In this document: positions 6,596 through 14,340 of the stretch, one piece after another
Position numbering within the stretch: the first letter of the stretch is position 1
Layout: every line of letters starts with the position of its first letter
NCBI GenBank assembly: GCA_028691955.1
Contig: JAQUYH010000003.1
Span: forward strand, 1-64,000
Direction: 5' to 3'
Origin: Bacilli bacterium
GTDB lineage: Bacteria; Bacillota_I; Bacilli_A; RF39; UBA660
DNA: 64,000 nt
Position numbers and translations under genes: made by a program
Notes under the pieces: model-generated
Seen by the model: the letters and a program-made list of their open reading frames with translations, nothing else
Told to the model about the DNA's origin: nothing
The model's database searches: none

Positions 6596-8695
6596 ATGCA
6601 AATGGAAAATGAAAATATAGATGTTTTAGAAAAATATGGTAGAGATATTACTAAAAGTGTTAGAGATAATAAGATAGATCCTGTAATTGGAAGAGATGAA
6701 GAAGTTAGAAATATTACTAGGATATTATCTCGTAAAACAAAAAATAACCCTGTTTTAATTGGTGAACCTGGTGTTGGAAAAACTGCTATAGTGGAGGGGC
6801 TTGCCCAAAGAATTGTAAAAGGTGATGTTCCAAATTCACTTAAAGATAAAATGGTTTGGGAACTTGATATGACGTCTTTAATAGCAGGCGCTAAATATCG
6901 TGGTGAGTTTGAGGAAAGACTTAAAGCTGTATTAAAAAGAGTAAAGGATTCTGAAGGCAAGATTATTATGTTTATTGATGAAATACATATGATAGTTGGC
7001 AGTGGAGCAGAAGGAGCAGTTGATGCTGGTAATATGCTTAAACCAATGCTTGCTAGAGGTGAGATTAAGTTAATTGGAGCAACTACATTGAACGAATATA
7101 GAAAGTATATTGAAAAGGATGGGGCTTTAGAAAGGCGTCTTCAAAAGGTTTTAGTAAAAGAACCTACTGTAGAAGATACAATAACTATTTTAAGAGGACT
7201 TAAAGAAAGATTTGAAGTTTATCACGGTGTTAATATAAAAGATAGTGCCCTTGTTGCTGCAGCTACTTTATCTGATAAATATATAACTGATAGGTTTTTA
7301 CCTGATAAAGCAATTGATTTAGTTGATGAAGCATGTGCTACTATTAAAGTTCAAATGGATTCTGTTCCGGTTGATTTGGATACTTTAACTAGAAATATTA
7401 TGCGTTTGCAAATAGAAAAAGAAGCTTTGAAAAAAGATAATGATAGTATTTCTAAAAATAGAGTTTTGAAAATTAATGAGGAAATTGATAAACTTAAAAA
7501 AGAAGAAAAAATTCTTAGAGACAAATGGGAAAATGAAAAGAAAATTAATGAAGCAATTAATGAGAAAAAAGCTGAGATTGAATCTTCTAAACATAAATTG
7601 GAACTAGCAGAAAATAATTATGATTTGGAATTAGCTGCTAAGTTAAGACATGGTATTATTCCTGATTTAGAAAAAGAATTGGAAAATTTAAGAAAAAGTG
7701 ATGAATCACAAATTTTAAGCGATACGGTAGATGATGAATCTATTGCTTCTATTATTTCTAAATGGACTAATATTCCTGTTCAAAAATTAGTTAGTGGTGA
7801 AAGAGAAAAACTGATTAATTTGGAAAATAATATGAAAAAAAGAGTAATGGGCCAAGATGAAGCAATTAGCTTAGTAAGTAAGGCTATAATTAGAGCTCGT
7901 GCGGGGATAAAAGATCCTAGAAGGCCAATTGGCTCATTTATATTTTTAGGGCCTACTGGTGTTGGTAAAACAGAGGTTGCGAAGACTTTAGCTTATGAAT
8001 TATTTGATGATGAGCGCCACATGATTAGAATTGATATGAGTGAATATATGGAGAAGTTTTCTACTTCTAGATTAATTGGTGCTCCTCCTGGATATGTTGG
8101 TTATGATGAAGGTGGAGAATTAACTGAAAAGGTAAGAAGAAATCCATATAGTATTGTTTTATTTGATGAAATAGAAAAAGCTCATCCTGAAGTATTTAAT
8201 TTGTTACTTCAGATATTGGACGATGGTCGTATTACGGATTCGCAAGGTAGAACTGTTGACTTTAAAAATACAATTATTATTATGACTTCTAACTTGGGTA
8301 GTGAATATATTTTAGATGGTAAAGAGGACAGCAATAGTTTGGTTATGAATGAACTTAGAAGAACTTTTAAACCTGAGTTTTTAAATAGAATTGATGAAAT
8401 TATTATATTTAATAAACTGTCTAAAGAAAATATGTATAGCATTTTGGATAAAATTGTTTTAGATATTGAATATAGATTGAAAGATAAAAATATTAGATTA
8501 AACTTATCTAAAGAAGCGAAAGATTTTATAATTGATGAGTCATATCATCCTGAGTTTGGAGCTAGACCTATTAAAAGATATGTTAGTCGTAATGTGGAAA
8601 ATTTAATTGCTAATGGTATTTTAAATGATACTATTAAGTATGGCGATAAAATTAATGTTATATTAGATAAAAATGAATTAAAAATAGGAGCATAA
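6596..8695 (+). CDS. clpB: ClpB disaggregase lacking the N-terminal domain
   Basis: 699-residue Hsp100 chaperone that, with DnaK, pulls polypeptides out of aggregates. The protein begins about 15 residues before the KYGRDITK block that opens nucleotide-binding domain 1, so the two-repeat Clp N-domain (about 145 residues in full-length ClpB) is absent. NBD1 has GEPGVGKT (56-63) and FIDEIH (126-131). A complete coiled-coil M-domain (about 265-375) marks it as ClpB rather than ClpC or ClpE. NBD2 has GPTGVGKT near 452 and the FNRIDE block. Start follows AAAGGAGGT. Controlled by CIRCE. The last codons lie in a 32-bp repeat shared with DNA beyond toxN, and no terminator follows before toxI. Confidence 0.95.
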   Translation: MQMENENIDVLEKYGRDITKSVRDNKIDPVIGRDEEVRNITRILSRKTKNNPVLIGEPGVGKTAIVEGLAQRIVKGDVPNSLKDKMVWELDMTSLIAGAKYRGEFEERLKAVLKRVKDSEGKIIMFIDEIHMIVGSGAEGAVDAGNMLKPMLARGEIKLIGATTLNEYRKYIEKDGALERRLQKVLVKEPTVEDTITILRGLKERFEVYHGVNIKDSALVAAATLSDKYITDRFLPDKAIDLVDEACATIKVQMDSVPVDLDTLTRNIMRLQIEKEALKKDNDSISKNRVLKINEEIDKLKKEEKILRDKWENEKKINEAINEKKAEIESSKHKLELAENNYDLELAAKLRHGIIPDLEKELENLRKSDESQILSDTVDDESIASIISKWTNIPVQKLVSGEREKLINLENNMKKRVMGQDEAISLVSKAIIRARAGIKDPRRPIGSFIFLGPTGVGKTEVAKTLAYELFDDERHMIRIDMSEYMEKFSTSRLIGAPPGYVGYDEGGELTEKVRRNPYSIVLFDEIEKAHPEVFNLLLQILDDGRITDSQGRTVDFKNTIIIMTSNLGSEYILDGKEDSNSLVMNELRRTFKPEFLNRIDEIIIFNKLSKENMYSILDKIVLDIEYRLKDKNIRLNLSKEAKDFIIDESYHPEFGARPIKRYVSRNVENLIANGILNDTIKYGDKINVILDKNELKIGA
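8659..8690 (+). repeat. 32-bp direct repeat, copy 1 (clpB 3' end)
   Basis: Perfect 32-bp match to 9554-9585, starting TATATTAGAT and ending AAAATAGGAG. It encodes the last residues of ClpB (LDKNELKIG). The next base differs (C here, A in copy 2), so ClpB now ends KIGA. The two copies are 895 bp apart and enclose exactly the toxI-toxN cassette. Confidence 0.97.
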
Positions 8696-8716
8696 ATTTA
8701 GAAATTAAATAAATAG

Positions 8717-8745
8717 TTGACTTTATTTGAAAAAAATTGTACAAT
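8717..8745 (+). promoter_or_regulatory. toxI promoter
   Basis: TTGACT (8717-8722), 17 nt, TACAAT (8740-8745). Located 26 bp after direct repeat copy 1. Start of transcription expected near 8752. Confidence 0.8.
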
Positions 8746-8790
8746 GTAAATTACATAAGTGATTATGTTGTGCAAAAGTTGCATGTAATA

Positions 8791-8901
8791 AAAAGCCGGT
8801 GAATCCAGCCGTATAAATTGGAGATTTAAAAAGCGGTGAATCCAGCCATATAAATTGGAGATTTAAAAAGCGGTGAATCCAGCCATATAAATTGGAGATT
8901 T
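8791..8901 (+). repeat. three tandem 37-nt repeats of ToxI
   Basis: Units 8791-8827, 8828-8864 and 8865-8901, exactly 37 nt each with no spacer. Core GGTGAATCCAGCC then TAAATTGGAGATTT and an A-rich junction. Units 2 and 3 are identical; unit 1 differs at the start (AAAAGCC for AAAAAGC) and in one G (GCCGTAT for GCCATAT). TCCA and TGGA within a unit can pair. Confidence 0.95.
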
Positions 8902-8909
8902 AAAAAGTA

Positions 8910-8939
8910 AGATTAGAGAGCTAACTCTAGTCTTTTTTT
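8910..8939 (+). terminator. terminator between toxI and toxN
   Basis: Stem AGATTAGAG / CTCTAGTCT (one T-G pair), loop AGCTAA, then seven T. Standard position for the leaky terminator of type III systems. Confidence 0.9.
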
Positions 8940-8983
8940 ATAAATTAAATTTCATATTTAGAATAAAAAAGCAAATTGAATAA

Positions 8984-9012
8984 TTGACAAACGTTTGTTC
9001 ATAATGTACAAT
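8984..9012 (+). promoter_or_regulatory. second promoter upstream of toxN with palindromes
   Basis: TTGACA (8984-8989), 17 nt, TACAAT (9007-9012), located after the toxI terminator. Palindrome ACAAACGTTTGT (8987-8998) overlaps the -35 and TACAATTGTA (9007-9016) covers the -10, as expected of repressor operators, the first resembling TetR-family sites. No repressor gene is near. Confidence 0.65.
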
Positions 9013-9035
9013 TGTAATGAAATGAGGCTGGTATT

Positions 9036-9548
9036 ATGAAAGAAAAGTTAATAATTGTAAGAGTAAGTTCTGACTACTGTGATTTCTTAAGACAGTTTGA
9101 CAATAAGGTAGCTTTTAATATGAATAAAAAAGAATTGCGTCCTTTTATTGGCATATTATTTATAGTAAATAATTTTGAATATTTTGCTCCTTTATCTAGT
9201 CCTAAGATTAAACATTTAAAAATGAAGAATACAATAGATTTTATAAGAATAAAAGAAGGAAAACTTGGAGCAGTTAATTTTAATAATATGATTCCAGTTA
9301 CATCAAATAACTATACTCTTGTAGAATTATCTCAGAAAAAATCTTTAACATATTCAGAATCAAGATACAGATATATGCTAGAGTATCAACTAAATTGGTT
9401 AAATGAACATATTGACCAGATACATAACAAGTCTTTTAATTTATATAGTAAATATGTAGATGATAAATTGCTACCTGCTATTAGAAATAGATGTTGTAAC
9501 TTTATATTATTAGAAGAAAAATGCAAAGAATATAATCAGCCAAGATGA
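9036..9548 (+). CDS. toxN: type III toxin-antitoxin toxin, ToxN/AbiQ family endoribonuclease
   Basis: 170-residue RNase toxin; family members give abortive-infection phage defence or plasmid maintenance. Family landmarks: N-terminal strand MKEKLIIVRVSSDYCDFLRQFD, RPFIGILF (35-42), and the signature FAPLSSPKIKH (50-60) with the Ser and Lys (K57) at the catalytic positions, followed by NTIDFIRI and GAVNFNNMIPV. Length matches the family (about 165-200). Ribosome site GAGG/GGT before 9036. Preceded by its repeat RNA and terminator, and enclosed by 32-bp direct repeats, so it was probably gained as a unit. No membrane or secretion signal. Confidence 0.92.
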   Translation: MKEKLIIVRVSSDYCDFLRQFDNKVAFNMNKKELRPFIGILFIVNNFEYFAPLSSPKIKHLKMKNTIDFIRIKEGKLGAVNFNNMIPVTSNNYTLVELSQKKSLTYSESRYRYMLEYQLNWLNEHIDQIHNKSFNLYSKYVDDKLLPAIRNRCCNFILLEEKCKEYNQPR

Positions 9549-9553
9549 ATAAT

Positions 9554-9585
9554 ATATTAGATAAAAATGAATTAAAAATAGGAGA
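9554..9585 (+). repeat. 32-bp direct repeat, copy 2 (duplicate of clpB 3' end)
   Basis: Identical to 8659-8690, starting 5 bp after the toxN stop. Read in the clpB frame it continues ...NELKIGE and then TAA inside the next terminator hairpin, so this copy looks like the original clpB end and copy 1 the regenerated one. Confidence 0.95.
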
Positions 9586-9606
9586 GTAATTATTACTCTC
9601 CTTTTA
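9582..9606. terminator. bidirectional terminator between toxN and the FAD gene
   Basis: Perfect stem GGAGAGTAA / TTACTCTCC with loop TTA, followed by TTTT on the plus strand and a T-rich run on the minus strand. It contains the stop codon of the FAD gene and was probably the original clpB terminator. Confidence 0.85.
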
Positions 9607-10969
9607 GTATGTCTCTTGCTGCTATTAAACCAGTTGCGGCCGCTGTTACAATGTTACCTGCTTTACCGGCACCATCACCAACAAAATAAATATCGTCGTT
9701 TTCTAATTTCATGTTATTGTTTGTTATTATTTCATTACTGAAGAATTTTATTTCAGGACCATATAATAGTGTTTCACTATTATTTACTCCTGGAATGATT
9801 TCATCTAGTTTCTCTAATCCTTCTAGTATATTTTTAATTATTCTGTGTGGTAATACTAACGCTAAGTCTCCAGCTACACAATCTTTTAAGGTAGGTTCTA
9901 TAAATCCTTTTTTTAATCTATGCCATTCACTTCTTCTACCTTGTTTTAAGTCTTTTAAGCTTTGAATAATTGGTTTGCCATCTCCTAAAACATTAGCAAT
10001 TCTGGCGATTGATTCACCGTATTGTCTAGTGTTTGTAGTGGGTTGTGTTAAAGTTACTTTTGAAATAAAGGCAAAGTTACTATTATCTGATTTTATATCT
10101 TTTAATGAGTGCCCATTAACACATATATATCCTTCGTAATTTTCTTTTGCAACAAAGCCTCCTGGGTTAGTACAAAATGTTCTTATCTCGTCGTTATAAG
10201 TGTCAGTTTTAATAAATATTGATGGGTCATATATTATATCGGTAATTTCTTTTAAAATGTCTTTTCTAACTTCAACACGAACTCCTATTTCAATACTTTG
10301 TGAAACGTATGGAATATTATATTTATCAGCTAATTCTTGGACCCATTTAGCTCCCGTTCTACCTGGTGCGATAATAACTTTTTTAGTCTTTATATTTTCT
10401 TTGTTGTATTTAACTGTGTAGTGATCTTTTTCTTTATTTACATCTGTTACATTAGCGTTAGCTATTATTTTAACTCCTTGTTTTTCTATGAAGTTAGTAA
10501 AATCTTCTATATATTTAGGCAGTTTATCTGAACCTAAATGTTTTTGTTTAATTATTATTATATTATGTCCTAATTTAGTGATTTTTTCTTTTATTTTGTT
10601 AGCTTCTTCCATATTGGATGGGAATGTTTCACTATCCATTTTGAATTTGGTGAATATTTCTTCGGTGTCATCTATTATTTTATAGGCGTCTGATCTATTC
10701 ATGTATTTAAATAAATCGGATTTTCCTAGCTTAGGTATAAAGTTTAGTTTACCATCAGAGAATGTTCCCGCACCACCAAAACCTGATAGGATATTACAAG
10801 GATTACAATTTATACAGTTTATTCCTTGCTTATTCATAGGACAAACTCTATTTTCTGCTTTGTGTCCTTTATCTAATAAAACTATTTTAAGTGATGGATT
10901 TTTACTTATTAATTCGTAAGCTGCGAATAATCCGGCAGGACCTGCTCCAACTATAGTAACATCATACAT
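9593..10969 (-). CDS. FAD-dependent oxidoreductase (COG2509-type)
   Basis: 458 residues, cytoplasmic flavoprotein of unknown substrate. The N-terminal Rossmann motif is VGAGPAGLFAAYEL (about 7-20). A Cys-rich block CPMNKQGINCINCNPC (about 43-58) precedes GFGGAGTFSDGKLN, which is typical of this uncharacterised family. The C-terminal FAD-binding block YFVGDGAGKAGNIVTAAATG closes the fold. Start at 10969 has a strong AAGGAGGT site. Monocistronic, convergent with toxN. The Cys cluster could be redox-active or bind metal, but I cannot tell which. Confidence 0.85.
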   Translation of the reverse strand: MYDVTIVGAGPAGLFAAYELISKNPSLKIVLLDKGHKAENRVCPMNKQGINCINCNPCNILSGFGGAGTFSDGKLNFIPKLGKSDLFKYMNRSDAYKIIDDTEEIFTKFKMDSETFPSNMEEANKIKEKITKLGHNIIIIKQKHLGSDKLPKYIEDFTNFIEKQGVKIIANANVTDVNKEKDHYTVKYNKENIKTKKVIIAPGRTGAKWVQELADKYNIPYVSQSIEIGVRVEVRKDILKEITDIIYDPSIFIKTDTYNDEIRTFCTNPGGFVAKENYEGYICVNGHSLKDIKSDNSNFAFISKVTLTQPTTNTRQYGESIARIANVLGDGKPIIQSLKDLKQGRRSEWHRLKKGFIEPTLKDCVAGDLALVLPHRIIKNILEGLEKLDEIIPGVNNSETLLYGPEIKFFSNEIITNNNMKLENDDIYFVGDGAGKAGNIVTAAATGLIAARDILKGE

Positions 10970-10987
10970 ATTATTACCTCCTTATTT

Positions 10988-10996
10988 ATTATATCA
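10988..10996 (-). promoter_or_regulatory. extended -10 promoter of the FAD gene
   Basis: TGATATAAT on the minus strand, upstream of the AAGGAGGT ribosome site. Confidence 0.5.
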
Positions 10997-11048
10997 AAAA
11001 AATATGATTATCTAAATATGTTTGGTTGAGTTTTTAAGATTTATCATT

Positions 11049-11054
11049 TATAAT
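11049..11054 (+). promoter_or_regulatory. -10 element of the DD-carboxypeptidase gene
   Basis: TATAAT overlapping an in-frame ATG at 11053, which therefore cannot be the start of a transcript made here; this supports the TTG start at 11071. Confidence 0.5.
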
Positions 11055-11070
11055 GGAAAAGGTGATTATA

Positions 11071-12282
11071 TTGAAGAAAATACTATTTTTATTTGCAACT
11101 TTTTTTATATTAATCAGTAATGTTAATGCGATAGATATATATTCTAGTAATATGGTTTTGTATAATTTGAGTGATGATATTATTGTTGATTCTGTTAACA
11201 AGGATGATATTGTATCAATTGCTAGTATGACTAAAGTAATGACCGCTTTAGTGGCTATAGAAAATATTGATGATATAGAAGATATGGCTGTAATTAGTGA
11301 AGATGCTTTTGATGGACTAGAAGAAGAAAATGCTTCTTTGGCTGGTTTTTATGTTGGTGAAAGTGTTACATATGAGGATTTACTTTATGGTACTCTTTTA
11401 CCAAGTGGGGCAGAGGCTGCTACGGCTTTAGCTCTTAATATATCTGGATCTGTTTATGATTTTGTTACTTTAATGAATAATAAAGCTGATGAATTAGGTC
11501 TTTCTAATACTCATTTTTCTAATGTCACAGGAATAGATGATGATAATAATTATTCTACGGTTAATGATGTAGCAATTATTTTGGAAACAGCTTTTTCAAA
11601 TGAAATTTTTAAAAATATTTTTATGTCTAGTTCTTATTTGACTAGTGATAAGTCTCTTACTTTATATTCAACTTTATATAAAAGTGCACTGTTATATGAT
11701 ATTGATCTACCTTATGTTGTTGGTGGTAAAACGGGTTATACATTAAATGCAGGCAGATGTTTAGCTAGTATTGCGTATGATGAAGTTAATGATATTTATT
11801 ATCTATTAGTTACAGCAGGAGCTCCTACAACTACTAGTTATTATCACTTATTGGATGCACAAAATATATATGAATATTATTTTGAAAATTATGGTTATCA
11901 AAATGTAGTAGATATAGGTGATACTTTAGTTAGTATTAAAACTAAATATACAAAAGAAAAGAGTTTTGATTTAAATTCTTTAAGTGATATTACTATTTAT
12001 GGAAGTAATGATTTTGATAAAAGTAAGGTTACTTTGGAATATGATGGAATTAGTTTTATAAGTGGTAATATGAGTGAAGGTACTAAGTTAGGTGTTGTTA
12101 ATGCATATTATGACGGTGAGATTATTAAAACTTTTGATGTTTTATTAGATAGAGATATTCATTTTTCTATATTTATGTTTATTTTATCTAATATTCATTT
12201 TGTTATTTTATTATTAATTATATTATATTTTATAAGTAAGCTTAAGAAAAAGAAGAAGAAAAAGGTTAGAAGAGTTCGTTAG
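11071..12282 (+). CDS. D-alanyl-D-alanine carboxypeptidase (S11 family)
   Basis: 403-residue penicillin-binding protein that trims the terminal D-Ala of peptidoglycan stem peptides outside the cell. Signal peptide at residues 1-20 ending ISNVNA; active-site SMTK (52-55); second motif reads SGA (112-114) where most family members have SGN; third motif KTG (220-222). A C-terminal membrane helix followed by a Lys/Arg tail anchors it. I take the TTG at 11071 (AAGGTGAT 5 nt upstream) over the ATG at 11053, which lies on the -10. Probably a DacA-type enzyme. Confidence 0.88.
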   Translation: MKKILFLFATFFILISNVNAIDIYSSNMVLYNLSDDIIVDSVNKDDIVSIASMTKVMTALVAIENIDDIEDMAVISEDAFDGLEEENASLAGFYVGESVTYEDLLYGTLLPSGAEAATALALNISGSVYDFVTLMNNKADELGLSNTHFSNVTGIDDDNNYSTVNDVAIILETAFSNEIFKNIFMSSSYLTSDKSLTLYSTLYKSALLYDIDLPYVVGGKTGYTLNAGRCLASIAYDEVNDIYYLLVTAGAPTTTSYYHLLDAQNIYEYYFENYGYQNVVDIGDTLVSIKTKYTKEKSFDLNSLSDITIYGSNDFDKSKVTLEYDGISFISGNMSEGTKLGVVNAYYDGEIIKTFDVLLDRDIHFSIFMFILSNIHFVILLLIILYFISKLKKKKKKKVRRVR

Positions 12283-12303
12283 TTTAACTAATGAATTTTT
12301 TTG
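12275..12303 (+). terminator. terminator of the DD-carboxypeptidase gene
   Basis: Stem TTCGTTAGTT / AACTAATGAA (one G-T pair) around a single T, then a run of T; overlaps the stop codon. Confidence 0.6.
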
Positions 12304-12321
12304 TATATTAAAAATTAACTC

Positions 12322-12350
12322 TTGATTAACTATAAATTAATTGTTATAAT
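12322..12350 (+). promoter_or_regulatory. promoter of prepilin gene 1
   Basis: TTGATT (12322-12327), 17 nt, TATAAT (12345-12350). Confidence 0.7.
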
Positions 12351-12377
12351 TAACTTGTAATTAACTAGGAGGGTACA

Positions 12378-14309
12378 ATGAAAAAGGGTTTTACTTTAAT
12401 TGAACTTTTAGCAGTAATTGTGATATTAGCTATAATAGCTGTTATTACAACTCCAATAATATTAAATGTGATAGAAGATAGTAAGGAGAAAGCTTTTGAT
12501 ATAGAAGCATCTAATATTGAAAAAGCAGCAGAGTATTATTTAACTGATGATTTTAAAATAGCGGATTTAAACGATTATGAAGAATATTATATTAAAGTAA
12601 GTGATTTAGCAGGAGTTCTAGATCCTATAACTGATGATATAAAAGATAATTATGTTGTAGTTAAAAAGTCAGGCAATAGTATAAGTTATTATTATACAGG
12701 AAGAGATGATAATCCTTATACTTATTCTGATAATGAAACATTAAAAGCGATAATAGAAAATAATATTGGTTCGCATATAGCAAACAATGTTGTAGTAAAT
12801 GGATTAACAGTAAATAAAGTAATAGGAACTAAAGCAGATAAAAAGACTATTAAAAACTGGGTATATTATTCCGGACAATTATGGCAAGTATTAGAAACAA
12901 CAGATAATTATGTTAAGTTAATTACAGCTAATTCTGTAACTTCTATAGCATATGGAACAACCTCAGATTGGGATACATCATGGGTAAGAAAATGGTTAAA
13001 TGAGATAGATGATACATCAAATAAAGATGGAATATACTATCATAATTTAAGTAGAGCAGATTTATTATTAGATGGAAGTTTTTGTCTAGATGAGCCAAGT
13101 GGTGTAACAGTAAGTAGTGATGTTGTAACAGCCTTTACTAAAATAAGTACATGTTCTTCTGTATCAACTGATAAAATAGGACTAATGACTTTTGAAGATT
13201 ATGCATATTCATTAGACGGAATAAATGGAGGAACAGGAGCTTTAGGGAATTCATTTATAGATGAAAATGAAAGAGAGTGGACAATATCACCAGCCACAAT
13301 AATAGGTGGAGCAGCAAATAGAATGTGGTCAGTAACATATGATGCACCATCATATTTAGCTTATACGGGTCATACGGCATCAACCAATGGAAGTTATGGA
13401 GAAGGAGTTCGTCCAGTAATATATCTATCAAATGATTTGCTAGTAGAAAATAATAGAGATTTGGATTACGGACAAATAACAAATCCATATAAATTAGTAG
13501 GAGAGCAAACTGCTGAAAATAGTGGCTTACTAAATATGGTTACAATAGGTTCATATGTATATATAAGCGAAGAAAATAACCCTTATACTACAACAACTGA
13601 AAACGTAACTGATAATATAAGCTATACATATGATAAAACAAAAGTAAGATATAGAGTAATTGGAATAAACAATGATGGAAGTACAAAGCTACAAAGAGCA
13701 GATATATTAAGAGGTCTACCTTCCACAATAGCAATAAATAGTGATAAGTATTTAGCATATTATTATAATGAAAGTACATGTGATTATAGTGTAACTATAT
13801 ATACAGGGTGTAGTGGAAACAATTATTTTAGCATATCAGGAAGTGGTTCATATTCATATACAGATAGTGAAAACATTGGATACTTTTTAAACAATACAAT
13901 AAATGGGTATTATACATGGTTAAGTGAAGAAGTACAAAATAATATTATAGAAGAAACTTGGAATTTAGCAGTCAGTTCCTTTGGAATAGATTATACACAA
14001 AGCTTAAATAAAGATACATCTGGAATATATCCAAATACATTAAATGATGGAATGATAGAGGCTAATATAGGATTAATTTCATGGGGAGATATATTTAGTG
14101 GTAATGATTTAAATATCGCTTATTGGTATCTAAATAGGCAATTAAATTCTTCTTCCAGCGTATCTTATATTAGTGCTGCTGGGGACGCCAATACTACCTA
14201 TGCGTCTACTAGTTGGAGTGGTGTGCGCCCAGTCATAAATCTTGTATCAACAGTTAGTATAAATAGTGGAGATGGAACATCTAATAATCCATATATTTTA
14301 CAATTTTAA
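12378..14309 (+). CDS. type IV prepilin-like protein with two DUF6273-like domains
   Basis: 643 residues. The N-terminus MKKGFTLIELLAVIVILAIIA is a class III (type IV pilin) signal with the prepilin peptidase site Gly-Phe and Glu at mature position 5; the hydrophobic helix would be the pilus stalk or membrane anchor. Instead of a small globular head it carries about 600 residues: two DUF6273-like units (about 150-355 and 370-640), each ending in GVRPVI(Y/N)L. Cys pairs (FCLDEP/ISTCSS and STCDY/YTGCSG) suggest disulfides. Strong AGGAGGG site before 12378. Standalone, with no pilus ATPase or platform gene nearby. Likely surface-displayed; a ligand is unknown. Confidence 0.8.
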   Translation: MKKGFTLIELLAVIVILAIIAVITTPIILNVIEDSKEKAFDIEASNIEKAAEYYLTDDFKIADLNDYEEYYIKVSDLAGVLDPITDDIKDNYVVVKKSGNSISYYYTGRDDNPYTYSDNETLKAIIENNIGSHIANNVVVNGLTVNKVIGTKADKKTIKNWVYYSGQLWQVLETTDNYVKLITANSVTSIAYGTTSDWDTSWVRKWLNEIDDTSNKDGIYYHNLSRADLLLDGSFCLDEPSGVTVSSDVVTAFTKISTCSSVSTDKIGLMTFEDYAYSLDGINGGTGALGNSFIDENEREWTISPATIIGGAANRMWSVTYDAPSYLAYTGHTASTNGSYGEGVRPVIYLSNDLLVENNRDLDYGQITNPYKLVGEQTAENSGLLNMVTIGSYVYISEENNPYTTTTENVTDNISYTYDKTKVRYRVIGINNDGSTKLQRADILRGLPSTIAINSDKYLAYYYNESTCDYSVTIYTGCSGNNYFSISGSGSYSYTDSENIGYFLNNTINGYYTWLSEEVQNNIIEETWNLAVSSFGIDYTQSLNKDTSGIYPNTLNDGMIEANIGLISWGDIFSGNDLNIAYWYLNRQLNSSSSVSYISAAGDANTTYASTSWSGVRPVINLVSTVSINSGDGTSNNPYILQF

Positions 14310-14315
14310 CACAAT

Positions 14316-14340
14316 AAAAGCATCTAATAGGATGCTTTTT
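14316..14340. terminator. bidirectional terminator
   Basis: Perfect stem AAAAGCATC / GATGCTTTT, loop TAATAG, T-runs both ways; serves prepilin 1 and the convergent VanY pair. Confidence 0.88.

Larger units (their letters stand above)
8752..8939 (+). ncRNA. toxI: ToxI-type antitoxin RNA of a type III toxin-antitoxin system
   Basis: Predicted RNA of about 188 nt from its own promoter to a strong terminator. It has a leader with two small hairpins (ACATAA/TTATGT at 8753-8768; TGCAA/TTGCA at 8771-8783) and three 37-nt tandem repeats. In type III systems the toxin, an endoribonuclease, cuts such repeat RNA into units that fold as pseudoknots and hold the toxin inactive; a terminator between repeats and toxin sets the RNA-to-toxin ratio. 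Repeat length (34-39 nt in known systems), position and the ToxN-family gene downstream all fit. The pseudoknot itself is not proven here, and the 5' end is inferred. Confidence 0.88.

Noticed and set aside
6556-6960. Minus-strand 134-residue frame over the clpB start
   Set aside because: Shadow of conserved ClpB coding sequence and leader.
8791-8901. Tandem repeats as a small CRISPR array
   Set aside because: Units of 37 nt abut directly with no unique spacers, and a promoter, terminator and ToxN-family gene explain them as an RNA antitoxin.
8791-8901. CsrA-sponge RNA (repeated GGA motifs)
   Set aside because: Considered because each unit carries TTGGAGA, but the ToxN-family gene downstream gives a better and sufficient explanation.
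8659-9585. Transposon or insertion sequence
   Set aside because: No transposase, integrase or terminal inverted repeats. The 32-bp direct repeats are far longer than typical target duplications and match a coding end.
9711-10919. Plus-strand open frames opposite the FAD gene
   Set aside because: All are antisense to a gene with clear flavoprotein motifs and have no promoter or ribosome site of their own.
12378-14309. Part of a competence or type IV pilus operon
   Set aside because: Flanked by terminators, with a DD-carboxypeptidase and VanY genes; no ATPase, platform or prepilin peptidase gene nearby.
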